Part shown: positions 34,478-42,016 of the stretch, piece after piece
How the letters are laid out: every line of letters begins with the position of its first letter
Numbering within the stretch: position 1 is the first letter of the stretch
DNA from: Robiginitalea myxolifaciens
GTDB taxonomy: Bacteria; Bacteroidota; Bacteroidia; Flavobacteriales; Flavobacteriaceae
Direction: 5' to 3'
NCBI RefSeq assembly: GCF_900115205.1
Contig: NZ_FOYQ01000002.1
Location: 1,054,001 to 1,118,000, forward strand
Length of the DNA stretch: 64,000 nucleotides
Made by a program: the position numbers and the translations under genes
The notes under the pieces: model-generated
Told to the model about the DNA's origin: nothing
What the model saw: only the letters and a program-made list of their open reading frames with translations
Databases searched by the model: none

Positions 34478-36124
34478 ATGTTTGAAATTTCCGAGTTGAA
34501 AGCTAAGAAGCTTCCTGAGCTTCAGGACATTGCAAAAAACCTGAACGTTCCCAAGTTTCGCAGCCTCAAAAAACTAGACCTGGTCTACCAAATCCTGGAT
34601 CTGCAGGCCAGCAACCCAGCAGCTGTTCGCGATCAGAAAGCCAGCAGCAGCACTTCTTCCGAGAAGGAAGACAAGCCATCCTCCGGTAACCGTAATCAAC
34701 GGTCCTCCAAAGATTCAGGAGGAAGTAACCAACGTCGTCATCAAAATAACGGCCAATCCACACGTCAGCAAAAAGACAGTTCTGATAAAGGCAAGGAAGA
34801 CAATTCCGCCAGCAAAGAACAGCAGTCTGGTGGGAAGGATAATACCAAAGGACGCGACAACCGCTCCCAGAAAAAAGACAATTCGCAAAATCAGAACAAG
34901 CGCGGACGCTCTAAAGACGGCAACGACAAACAAGGCGGGCACGACAAGCGGAACAACGGCAACTACGACGCTTCGCAGAAAAATAAATACAAGCGCCCGG
35001 AGTACGAATTTGACAGCATTATTGAGAGTGAAGGAGTTCTGGATATCATGTCAGACGGCTACGGCTTCCTGCGGTCCTCCGATTACAACTACCTCAGCTC
35101 TCCCGACGACATCTACGTCTCCCAATCCCAGATAAAACTCTTCGGGTTGAAAACAGGGGATACCGTTCTGGGGAATGTCCGTCCTCCTAAAGAAGGAGAA
35201 AAGTATTTCCCTCTGATTAAGGTAAATAAGATCAACGGTCTGGATCCTCAGGTTGTTCGTGATCGGGTTGCATTTGAACACCTGACGCCGCTTTTCCCGA
35301 AAGAAAAGTTTACCCTGGCAGAAAAACAAAGCAATATTTCCACCCGTATTATTGACCTGTTCTCCCCGATCGGGAAGGGACAGCGCGGAATGATTGTGGC
35401 GCAGCCTAAGACCGGTAAAACCATGCTTCTCAAGGATATTGCCAACGCTATTGCAGCCAATCACCCTGAAGTTTACCAGATTATTCTGTTGATCGACGAG
35501 CGTCCTGAAGAAGTAACGGATATGCAGCGCAATGTACGCGGGGAAGTGGTCGCTTCTACCTTTGATAAGGAGGCTACCGAGCACGTTCGCGTGGCGAATA
35601 TCGTATTGGAAAAAGCCAAGCGCCTGGTAGAATGTGGTCACGATGTGGTTATCCTGCTGGATTCCATTACGCGACTGGCCCGCGCCTACAACACGGTCCA
35701 ACCGGCTTCTGGTAAGGTCTTGAGCGGGGGTGTGGATGCCAATGCATTGCACAAGCCAAAACGCTTCTTCGGAGCGGCCCGGAATATTGAAAAAGGAGGG
35801 TCCCTTTCTATCATTGCCACGGCACTGACCGAAACCGGCTCCAAAATGGACGAGGTGATCTTTGAAGAATTCAAAGGAACAGGAAACATGGAACTGCAAC
35901 TGGATCGTCGTATTTCGAACCGTCGTATCTTCCCGGCTATCGATCTGGTGGCTTCTAGTACCCGTCGCGACGACTTGTTACTCGATGAAACTACCCTGCA
36001 GCGCATGTGGATTCTGAGAAAATATCTGGCGGATATGAATCCTATTGAGGCTATGGAGTTCCTCGAAGGGCGCATTAAATCTACCCGAAGTAACGAAGAG
36101 TTCCTGATGACAATGAGTGAGTAA
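34478..36124 (+). CDS. rho: Transcription termination factor Rho with long disordered insert
   Basis: A 548-residue hexameric RNA helicase. Residues 1-45 are the Rho N-terminal helix bundle. Residues 50-175 are low complexity (Ser, Asn, Gln, Lys, Asp, Gly), an insert absent from the 419-residue E. coli protein but usual in some Bacteroidota. The RNA-binding cold-shock-like domain follows ([12 protein letters not shown] near 190). The motor has Walker A PKTGKTML near 310, the catalytic region around IDERPEEV, Walker [17 protein letters not shown] near 395 and the [16 protein letters not shown] loop. The C terminus matches normal Rho. It is followed by its own terminator. Confidence 0.96.
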   Translation: MFEISELKAKKLPELQDIAKNLNVPKFRSLKKLDLVYQILDLQASNPAAVRDQKASSSTSSEKEDKPSSGNRNQRSSKDSGGSNQRRHQNNGQSTRQQKDSSDKGKEDNSASKEQQSGGKDNTKGRDNRSQKKDNSQNQNKRGRSKDGNDKQGGHDKRNNGNYDASQKNKYKRPEYEFDSIIESEGVLDIMSDGYGFLRSSDYNYLSSPDDIYVSQSQIKLFGLKTGDTVLGNVRPPKEGEKYFPLIKVNKINGLDPQVVRDRVAFEHLTPLFPKEKFTLAEKQSNISTRIIDLFSPIGKGQRGMIVAQPKTGKTMLLKDIANAIAANHPEVYQIILLIDERPEEVTDMQRNVRGEVVASTFDKEATEHVRVANIVLEKAKRLVECGHDVVILLDSITRLARAYNTVQPASGKVLSGGVDANALHKPKRFFGAARNIEKGGSLSIIATALTETGSKMDEVIFEEFKGTGNMELQLDRRISNRRIFPAIDLVASSTRRDDLLLDETTLQRMWILRKYLADMNPIEAMEFLEGRIKSTRSNEEFLMTMSE

Positions 36125-36182
36125 GGTTTCTTAAAGCCTGAATACCAAAATCAAGCGTCCTTTTCAGGACATTAAATAAAAG

Positions 36183-36206
36183 CCCGGCCCAGTGCCGGGT
36201 TTTTTT
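36183..36206 (+). terminator. Rho-independent terminator after rho
   Basis: CCCGGC (36183-36188), five-base loop, GCCGGG (36194-36199), then seven T. Confidence 0.85.
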
Positions 36207-36264
36207 GTAGTACATTTAAGAAGAATTCCCCCAATCAATAATGTTCCATTAAAAAACCTATGCG

Positions 36265-36909
36265 ATGACCAACTTCAAGAAAATTAGCGTCTCAGCGCTA
36301 TTTGCCGTTTTATTACTCGCCGCTGCATGCGGGGAGCAAAGCGGCCAGGATCAAACCCAAGCTGCGGCGGAAAGCGACCAAATGATTACCCCACCAAAGC
36401 AAATCATTTCCCTCGAGGAAGCTCAGGTGCTGTATAAGAATTACAGTGAGCGCCGCTCCCCCATTATCAAAAACTACGAAGACCGGCGGACCAAGATGGA
36501 AGACTCCACAGAATTCAAGCCCTTTGACGTAGCGCGTTATGGCTATTACGATTATCAGACCATAAAGGATTATATCAACTACATCGAGTCAGAGGCCGCC
36601 CGTGCCAACGTGGACATTTCTACCCTTCGGATATATTTTGCCAATTACGGGCAGAAAGGCATGCCGGACCACATGCCCAAGCAGAACACGTTTATGATAA
36701 TGCCGACAATAAAAGTAAAAGGCAGGGATTATGCCTTCCGGCTCACGGACGCAACACCGCCGGAAGTGATCCTTCTGGGAGATAGTCTAAGTATTATCGG
36801 GCCAGCGGAACAGGCGGGAATTCTTCCCGAATTACTGGCTGCCCCCTTTCAAGGCGGAAGCCTGATTCTCAACGAATCACAGATAGTTCCCCCGCCCTAT
36901 AATAACTAA
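36265..36909 (+). CDS. Hypothetical lipoprotein, first gene of a three-gene unit
   Basis: A 214-residue lipoprotein (LLLAAACGEQ, Cys near residue 22) with no family I recognise. The mature part has an Arg/Tyr-rich helical region (LYKNYSERRSPIIKNYEDRR) and then a beta-rich part (LRIYFANYGQKG, NTFMIMPTI), ending with PPPYNN. It is followed four bases later by the first of two seven-helix membrane proteins and is likely their partner at the outer face of the membrane. The function is unknown. Confidence 0.65.
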   Translation: MTNFKKISVSALFAVLLLAAACGEQSGQDQTQAAAESDQMITPPKQIISLEEAQVLYKNYSERRSPIIKNYEDRRTKMEDSTEFKPFDVARYGYYDYQTIKDYINYIESEAARANVDISTLRIYFANYGQKGMPDHMPKQNTFMIMPTIKVKGRDYAFRLTDATPPEVILLGDSLSIIGPAEQAGILPELLAAPFQGGSLILNESQIVPPPYNN

Positions 36910-36913
36910 TTAT

Positions 36914-37636
36914 ATGGAGCTACTTCTGGGGGTATTGGAATATAGTTTTATCCCGGCCTACGGTATTACGCTTTTGCTGGCCGTATTCCGGTTTCCGAAA
37001 TATTTTGATACCCCTTTGAAGTACTTTCCGGTAATTGTATGCTACACCCTGGTAACTGAGATGCTCGGTTACTTTATTCGGAAGTACGATGAGTACGATT
37101 TATTCCTCAGTGAAATTTATGCCACGTACAACGTACTCATTTACAATATTTACAACATCATTTTTTACCTCTATTGGTTCTATGTCTTTGAGTCCTACCT
37201 GACCAATTCAGGTTTTCGAAAATTCAGGATAGGCGCCATAGTTTTATTCTCGCTGACCGCAGCGATCAATCCTTTCTTTCAAAAATTTGGTCTTGAGCCT
37301 CAGTTTTACACCTATGTGGTCGGGGGGATAGTACTGCTCATCTATATCGTTTCTTACCTCTACGAGCGGTATCGAAGCTCAGGAGCGCTTTTCCAGAAAG
37401 ACGATCTGCTGAGCTGGCTGGCCTTAGGCCTGTTCTCATTCTATGCGGGCTACCTGCCCATTAAGATAGCGAGGTTATTCCGTGCCATGGAAGGGCTGCG
37501 ATCCGAACCGAGGTATTTCAGAAACATCACCCTACTACTAATTGTGCTGATGTACACGCTCTTTTGTATTGGCCTGTGGAAAATGCGGAAAATGCGCTAC
37601 GTCAAAAGCGCTCAGGAACAAGGAGGCAACCGCTAA
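36914..37636 (+). CDS. Seven-helix membrane protein, paralogue A
   Basis: A 240-residue protein with seven predicted membrane segments (about 10-25, 39-57, 77-98, 108-124, 134-152, 172-190 and 208-228). It is clearly related to the next gene: FPKYFDTPLKYFP versus YPKYFDTPMRILP, YTLVTEMLGYFIR versus YTLTTEVIGMLIR, and LIYNIYNI versus LLYNIYGI. No signature of a known transporter or receptor family is visible. It lies four bases after the lipoprotein gene and seven bases before paralogue B, so the three form one operon. Confidence 0.65.
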   Translation: MELLLGVLEYSFIPAYGITLLLAVFRFPKYFDTPLKYFPVIVCYTLVTEMLGYFIRKYDEYDLFLSEIYATYNVLIYNIYNIIFYLYWFYVFESYLTNSGFRKFRIGAIVLFSLTAAINPFFQKFGLEPQFYTYVVGGIVLLIYIVSYLYERYRSSGALFQKDDLLSWLALGLFSFYAGYLPIKIARLFRAMEGLRSEPRYFRNITLLLIVLMYTLFCIGLWKMRKMRYVKSAQEQGGNR

Positions 37637-37643
37637 TCCCCAT

Positions 37644-38363
37644 ATGGAAGTAGTATACTGGATGTGGAATAATGGCTTCATGCTGCTCTATGCGCTGCTG
37701 TTCTTGATTTCCATTTACCGCTATCCAAAATACTTCGATACGCCCATGCGTATTCTGCCGCTGTTGCTGGCCTACACGCTGACTACAGAAGTGATTGGGA
37801 TGCTTATCCGGGACTATCCGGAGTTCAGCTTGTTTATTGAGGATTATCACAAGAACAACAACTGGCTGTTGTACAACATTTATGGCATCCTGGAATTCCT
37901 GGCCTTTTTATGGGTGTATTCCCGCTACATTACCCGTTTTAATATTCGCCCCTTTATCCTGATAGCCCTGTCGGGCTTCATTCTGGTAAGCATTTGGAAT
38001 GCGCTACTATGGGATTTCAGGACAGTTTCGCAGGTTTACGCTTATTGGTGGAGTGCTGGAGTGCTCATGATACTGATTGCGCTCTACCTTTACCAGGAAT
38101 GGAAACGGGATCCACGCACCGGATTCCAGCATAATCTTTTGGTCTGGATCAGCATCGGGTTGTTCATTTTTTCACTGGCGTACGCCCCGATTGATTATCT
38201 GCGCTTTCTGGTGGTGCATGACGGGCTGGAATACTATTCCTGGATTCGTCCCCTGCACCTAAGTGTAATTTACATTTACTATGGATGCATGCTCCTTGGC
38301 TTACTGATTATGGATCCGATGAAGTATCCAGACAAAAAAACCCGGCGCAAGGCCGGGTTATAA
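37644..38363 (+). CDS. Seven-helix membrane protein, paralogue B
   Basis: A 239-residue paralogue of the preceding protein with the same seven-helix layout and conserved YPKYFDTP and LLYNIYGI motifs, plus several aromatic-rich helices (SAGVLMILIALYLY). The start is the ATG at 37644; a longer frame beginning inside paralogue A is less likely. The last codons (KKTRRKAGL) lie within the terminator hairpin of the convergent rpsT gene. The function is unknown; a sensory or transport role is a guess from topology. Confidence 0.65.
   Translation: MEVVYWMWNNGFMLLYALLFLISIYRYPKYFDTPMRILPLLLAYTLTTEVIGMLIRDYPEFSLFIEDYHKNNNWLLYNIYGILEFLAFLWVYSRYITRFNIRPFILIALSGFILVSIWNALLWDFRTVSQVYAYWWSAGVLMILIALYLYQEWKRDPRTGFQHNLLVWISIGLFIFSLAYAPIDYLRFLVVHDGLEYYSWIRPLHLSVIYIYYGCMLLGLLIMDPMKYPDKKTRRKAGL
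38334..38359 (-). terminator. rpsT terminator inside the end of a convergent gene
   Basis: On the minus strand AACCCGGC (38359-38352), five-base loop, GCCGGGTT, then a run of T from 38340 to 38334. The stem overlaps the last codons of paralogue B. Confidence 0.82.
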
Positions 38364-38381
38364 TGCAATAAAAGGAAGCGC

Positions 38382-38633
38382 TTATAGAGCGGCTACCTGC
38401 TTAGTCAGTTTACTCTTGAGGTTGGCGGCTTTATTATTGTGGATAATATTGCGCTTAGCCAACTTATCAATCATCGCTACCACTTCGGGAAGCATGCCTT
38501 CGGCCTTCTTCTTATCCGTTTCCCCACGCAATTTCTTGATCGCGTTACGGGTAGTTTTGTGCTGATAACGGTTGCGAAGACGAACAGCCTCGTTTCTACG
38601 GATGCGTTTTAATGCGGACTTATGATTTGCCAT
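38382..38633 (-). CDS. rpsT: 30S ribosomal protein S20
   Basis: An 83-residue, Lys/Arg-rich ribosomal protein with the S20 pattern [33 protein letters not shown] and [15 protein letters not shown]. It binds 16S rRNA early in 30S assembly. It lies 33 bases after the nearer tRNA-Glu gene in the direction of transcription, so both tRNAs and rpsT may be read from the promoter at 38908-38937. A strong terminator follows 22 bases after the stop. Confidence 0.95.
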   Translation of the reverse strand: MANHKSALKRIRRNEAVRLRNRYQHKTTRNAIKKLRGETDKKKAEGMLPEVVAMIDKLAKRNIIHNNKAANLKSKLTKQVAAL

Positions 38634-38666
38634 GTTCTGACTTAAATTACTTCTATATTTTCTTAG

Positions 38667-38738
38667 TAGCCCGTAGGGGAATCGAACCCCTGTTACCAGG
38701 ATGAAAACCTGGCGTCCTAACCCCTAGACGAACGGGCC
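38667..38738 (-). tRNA. tRNA-Glu (TTC), copy 1
   Basis: A 72-base tRNA. The seven-base anticodon loop TTTTCAT gives anticodon TTC (reads GAA and GAG), with a five-pair CCAGG/CCTGG stem. The T-arm GGGGTTCGATTCCCC is standard and the acceptor stem is GGCCCGT/ACGGGCT. CCA is not encoded. It is identical to copy 2. Confidence 0.95.
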
Positions 38739-38796
38739 TTATTTTCTCGGACCTTAGCGGATCGTTGCTGGTTAAAACCGCCAACCTCCGAATTCG

Positions 38797-38868
38797 TAGC
38801 CCGTAGGGGAATCGAACCCCTGTTACCAGGATGAAAACCTGGCGTCCTAACCCCTAGACGAACGGGCC
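38797..38868 (-). tRNA. tRNA-Glu (TTC), copy 2
   Basis: The same 72-base sequence as copy 1, exactly 130 bases away. It is nearer the shared promoter and would be transcribed first. Confidence 0.95.
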
Positions 38869-38907
38869 ATGCCGTGAAACACTTTGGCGTTCCCAATTAG
38901 GCAGGTG

Positions 38908-38937
38908 CAAAAATACAATTATTTTTTTGGCTTACAA
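38908..38937 (-). promoter_or_regulatory. Promoter of the tRNA-Glu/rpsT unit
   Basis: On the minus strand TTG (38937-38935), 19 bases, then TATTTTTG (38915-38908), an exact consensus pair. It lies about 40 bases before the first tRNA gene. Confidence 0.75.
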
Positions 38938-39017
38938 CAGCCTGGGCTAATTTTTTAAATACAAAAATCAACCCCTCATTTCCTATAGAAATTATACTTC
39001 CAAAGCCGGGATATACC

Positions 39018-40493
39018 CTAGTAAGCCTTGGCAAAAAGCACCCGATACGGCGAGGGTTTACCGGTTAAGATGCATTTGCCCGGCGTTGCCTCAGGATTCA
39101 AAGGAATACACCGGATCGTGGCTTTGGTTTCCTTCTGAATGCGGTCTTCTGTTTCTGCGGTACCGTCCCAATGGGCGGAAACGAATCCCCCCGAACCTTT
39201 AATTTGCTTTTTAAAGTCTTCGTAGGTATCTACCTCCCGAATGTTTTCATCCCGGAATTTCCGGGCTTTCTCAAAGATGTTTTCCTGGATTTCGTCCAGA
39301 AGTCCGGCTATCTTGTCCTCGATCCCAGCGGCCTGAACCACGGATTTTTCCAGGGTGTCGCGGCGGGCCAGTTCAAAAGTGCCATTCTCCAGATCCCTTG
39401 GGCCCACAGCCAGACGAAGCGGAACCCCTTTTAATTCGTATTCATTGAATTTAAACCCTGGCGATTGCGTATCGCGATCATCGAATTTAACGGAGATTCC
39501 CCTTTTCTTAAGCGCCTCGATCATGGGACTAACCGTCTCCCGTATCTGTTCCAATACAGCATCTTCCCTGAAAATCGGCACGATAACCACTTGTATCGGC
39601 GCCAATTTTGGAGGAAGCACCAAACCATTATCGTCGCTATGGGTCATGATCAATGCACCCATCAGGCGGGTGGAAACGCCCCAGGAAGTAGCCCAGACAT
39701 AATCCTGTTTCCCTTCCCGGTTATTGAATTTAACATCAAAGGCTTTCGCAAAGTTCTGTCCTAGAAAGTGGGATGTGCCGGCCTGCAGTGCCTTTCCATC
39801 CTGCATTAAGGCCTCGATACAATAGGTTTCCTCTGCACCGGCAAAACGTTCGCCTTCCGTCTTGGTACCTTTAATTACCGGTACGGCCATAAAGTCCTCG
39901 GCAAAAGTTGCGTAAACCTTCAGGATGGTCTCAGCCTCGGCTATCGCCTCTTCCCGGGTAGCATGCGCGGTGTGGCCCTCCTGCCACAGGAATTCCGCGG
40001 TACGCAAGAACAGTCGCGTCCGCATTTCCCAGCGCACTACATTGGCCCATTGATTCAGCAATAAGGGCAAGTCGCGATACGACTGAATCCACTTGCGATA
40101 GGTATCCCAGATTATCGTTTCAGAGGTTGGCCGTACAATCAGTTCTTCCTCCAGTTTGGCCTCCGGATCCACCACAATTCCCTTGCCATCTTCCGAGTTT
40201 TTAAGTCGGTAATGCGTGACTACAGCACATTCTTTGGCAAAGCCCTCAACATGGCTTGCTTCCTTGCTGAGGTAGGACTTGGGGATGAAAATGGGGAAGT
40301 ACGCATTCTGATGGTCGGTTTCCTTGAACATCGCGTCCAGGGCCGCCTGCATCTTTTCCCAAATTGCATATCCGTATGGTTTGATTACCATACAGCCGCG
40401 TACACCTGAGTTCTCGGCCAAATCGGCCTTTACAACCAGCTCGTTGTACCATCGCGAGTAATCCTCGCTTCTTTTGGTCAGATTTTTACCCAT
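39018..40493 (-). CDS. proS: Prolyl-tRNA synthetase (archaeal/eukaryotic type)
   Basis: A 491-residue class II synthetase of the short archaeal/eukaryotic (ProS3) type without the bacterial editing insertion. Motif 2 has [15 protein letters not shown] and [26 protein letters not shown]; then [37 protein letters not shown] and a C-terminal anticodon-binding and zinc-like domain ending VLFAKAY. It charges tRNA-Pro. The start is the ATG at 40493. Its leader carries a hairpin and an operator-like repeat over the promoter. Confidence 0.95.
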   Translation of the reverse strand: MGKNLTKRSEDYSRWYNELVVKADLAENSGVRGCMVIKPYGYAIWEKMQAALDAMFKETDHQNAYFPIFIPKSYLSKEASHVEGFAKECAVVTHYRLKNSEDGKGIVVDPEAKLEEELIVRPTSETIIWDTYRKWIQSYRDLPLLLNQWANVVRWEMRTRLFLRTAEFLWQEGHTAHATREEAIAEAETILKVYATFAEDFMAVPVIKGTKTEGERFAGAEETYCIEALMQDGKALQAGTSHFLGQNFAKAFDVKFNNREGKQDYVWATSWGVSTRLMGALIMTHSDDNGLVLPPKLAPIQVVIVPIFREDAVLEQIRETVSPMIEALKKRGISVKFDDRDTQSPGFKFNEYELKGVPLRLAVGPRDLENGTFELARRDTLEKSVVQAAGIEDKIAGLLDEIQENIFEKARKFRDENIREVDTYEDFKKQIKGSGGFVSAHWDGTAETEDRIQKETKATIRCIPLNPEATPGKCILTGKPSPYRVLFAKAY

Positions 40494-40505
40494 TGACAAG
40501 AGTTT

Positions 40506-40522
40506 GGCACAGATGTTGTGCC
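40506..40522 (-). promoter_or_regulatory. Hairpin in the proS leader
   Basis: GGCACA, five-base loop, TGTGCC: a perfect six-bp stem 12 bases before the proS ATG. It may affect ribosome access. Confidence 0.45.
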
Positions 40523-40523
40523 T

Positions 40524-40575
40524 TAGTTAGCGAAAATAGTTCGTCAAAGCTAACTATTTTTAGTATGTTCAACAA
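40524..40575. promoter_or_regulatory. Divergent proS/lipoprotein promoter region with overlapping inverted repeats
   Basis: The proS promoter on the minus strand is TTG (40575-40573), 20 bases, TAGCTTTG (40552-40545), an exact -7 consensus. The opposite gene has TATTTTTA at 40555-40562. Two perfect inverted repeats overlap them: TAGTTAGC/GCTAACTA (40524-40531 and 40549-40556) and AAAATAGTT/AACTATTTT (40533-40541 and 40552-40560). They look like regulator sites; no regulator is known. Confidence 0.5.
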
Positions 40576-40580
40576 TATAA

Positions 40581-41969
40581 ATGACAGCAGCAATGGTCCC
40601 AAAAATACCCCACAAGAAAATCTATAATGCGATGGTCGCAGGGCTTTTCGCATTGCTTTTGGCATCCTGTGGCTCCTACCAACAGGCTTCCTACTACGAT
40701 AATGACGGTATTTACAGTACACAGGCGCCGTCCCAGCGAACAGAAACGGTTCGCAACTATCCGAATCAACAACAGAATCGTCGACCCGCTCAGGCAAGTG
40801 TAGCCAATGACGATGACAATTTTTACGAAGACTATTTTGGCGACCGTGCCCGTCAACTGGGTGCTGCCCTGGATAGTGAAATCTTCACAGATCCTGACGC
40901 TTATTCCTCTGTAGCTCAGGACAGCCTGGCCAACGATAGTATCATTGGCAATCCCAACGATTATTTTGACCAGTACGATGCCTACGCTGGAAATCCGGGA
41001 TGGGGCGACAGTGGCGCGAATGTCTCTATCAACATCATCGGCGGAGGCTGGGGTGGCTGGGGAGGCTGGGGCTGGAATGCCGGCTTCTACGATCCCTGGT
41101 TTGGCGGCTGGGGCTGGGGCTGGAATGATCCCTGGATTGGTGGCTTTGGCTGGGGAGGCTGGGGCTGGAACAACTGGGGTTGGAACCGCTGGGGCTGGAA
41201 CCGCTGGGGCTGGGGAGGCTTTGGCTGGGGAGGCTGGGGCTGGAACCGCTGGGGCTGGGGTAATCCCTGGGTCGGCGGCTGGGGCTGGGGCGGCTGGGGT
41301 GGACCCTGGTACGGCTATGGCTTCAGGAACAATTACTGGGGGTATGCCAGCGGACGTCGCGGCTATTATGGAAATAACCGCCTGAATCGTCAGGGGTCCC
41401 GATATAGTGGCGTTGCCAGTAGGAATGTAAGAAATAACAGTGGGCGCAGTAATGCCCGATATGCCAACGGACGCTATTCCCGGGGTCGGGTCAACGCGGA
41501 CGCGGCAGCGCGAAATCAAGCCTATCGTTCGAGCAGAAGCTCGCGAAGCGGATCCACATATGGAAATACCCGAAGTAGCAGAAGTTATTCCGGTAATTCC
41601 CGATCATATAGCCGAAATGGCACCTACAGCGGAAGGAGCAGTTCTGCCCGAACGCGAGCCTATTCTTCCGGTCGAAGCAGCGGAAACTATCGAAGTTCCG
41701 GTTCGTCACGAAGTGGCAGGAGCTACCGCAGCTCAGGATCATCCCGAAGTAGCGGCGGAGCTTACCGAAGCTCCGGACGGTCTTCACGATCCTCGGGCAG
41801 TTATCGCAGTAGCGGCAGAAGCAGCAGCCGTTCCTCAGGAGGAAGCTACCGCAGCAGTGGAGGTAGCCGTTCCTCAGGGAGCATGCGAAGCAGCGGTGGC
41901 GGAGGCCGTTCTTCAGGAGGTCGAAGTGGCGGTGGTCGCAGTGGCGGGGGTCGCGGTGGCCGAGGTTAA
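40581..41969 (+). CDS. Repeat-rich lipoprotein (Trp/Gly and Arg/Ser/Gly blocks)
   Basis: A 462-residue lipoprotein (LLLASC, Cys near residue 30). Residues 35-150 are acidic and Asn/Gln/Tyr-rich. Residues 150-255 are a Trp/Gly block of repeated GWGW and WNRWGW units. From about 260 to the end the protein is basic, with many SGRSS, YRSSG and GGRSGGG units. It has no recognised domain, but comparable proteins occur beside proS in Flavobacteriia. It may form an aromatic surface mesh with a polycationic tail. The reading frame was chosen by the lipobox and by continuity through both repeats; the other frames give low-complexity shadows. Confidence 0.75.
   Translation: MTAAMVPKIPHKKIYNAMVAGLFALLLASCGSYQQASYYDNDGIYSTQAPSQRTETVRNYPNQQQNRRPAQASVANDDDNFYEDYFGDRARQLGAALDSEIFTDPDAYSSVAQDSLANDSIIGNPNDYFDQYDAYAGNPGWGDSGANVSINIIGGGWGGWGGWGWNAGFYDPWFGGWGWGWNDPWIGGFGWGGWGWNNWGWNRWGWNRWGWGGFGWGGWGWNRWGWGNPWVGGWGWGGWGGPWYGYGFRNNYWGYASGRRGYYGNNRLNRQGSRYSGVASRNVRNNSGRSNARYANGRYSRGRVNADAAARNQAYRSSRSSRSGSTYGNTRSSRSYSGNSRSYSRNGTYSGRSSSARTRAYSSGRSSGNYRSSGSSRSGRSYRSSGSSRSSGGAYRSSGRSSRSSGSYRSSGRSSSRSSGGSYRSSGGSRSSGSMRSSGGGGRSSGGRSGGGRSGGGRGGRG
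41041..41320 (+). repeat. Degenerate GGCTGGGG tandem repeats
   Basis: Many copies of GGCTGGGG and of TGGAACCGCTGGGGC encode the Trp/Gly block. Unit spacing is irregular and always in frame. Confidence 0.8.
41520..41955 (+). repeat. Degenerate AGTAGCGGAAG-type repeats
   Basis: Irregular repeats encoding the Arg/Ser/Gly-rich tail, with codon variation between copies. Confidence 0.7.
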
Positions 41970-42016
41970 TCGAAATCAATAATTTTCCCCTTACGTAACG
42001 CGTAAAAGAATCATCC

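Noticed and set aside
35051-35899. Minus-strand frame of 282 codons antisense to rho
   Set aside because: A shadow of the highly conserved rho coding sequence.
40493-40560. T-box riboswitch in the proS leader
   Set aside because: The leader is only about 45 bases and lacks the T-box sequence and a specifier loop; it is more likely a short regulatory hairpin.
41041-41320. Possible CRISPR-like array
   Set aside because: Repeats are short, directly adjacent, irregular and always in frame; there are no spacers.
40569-41519. Long minus-strand frame rich in Pro and Ala, antisense to the repeat-rich lipoprotein
   Set aside because: It is a mirror of the GGCTGGGG repeats, with no start signals or domain; the plus-strand frame has a lipobox and runs on through both repeat blocks.
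40945-41982. Two plus-strand frames in a different phase inside the repeat region
   Set aside because: Low-complexity shadows of the same repeats, without signal peptide or ribosome-binding context.
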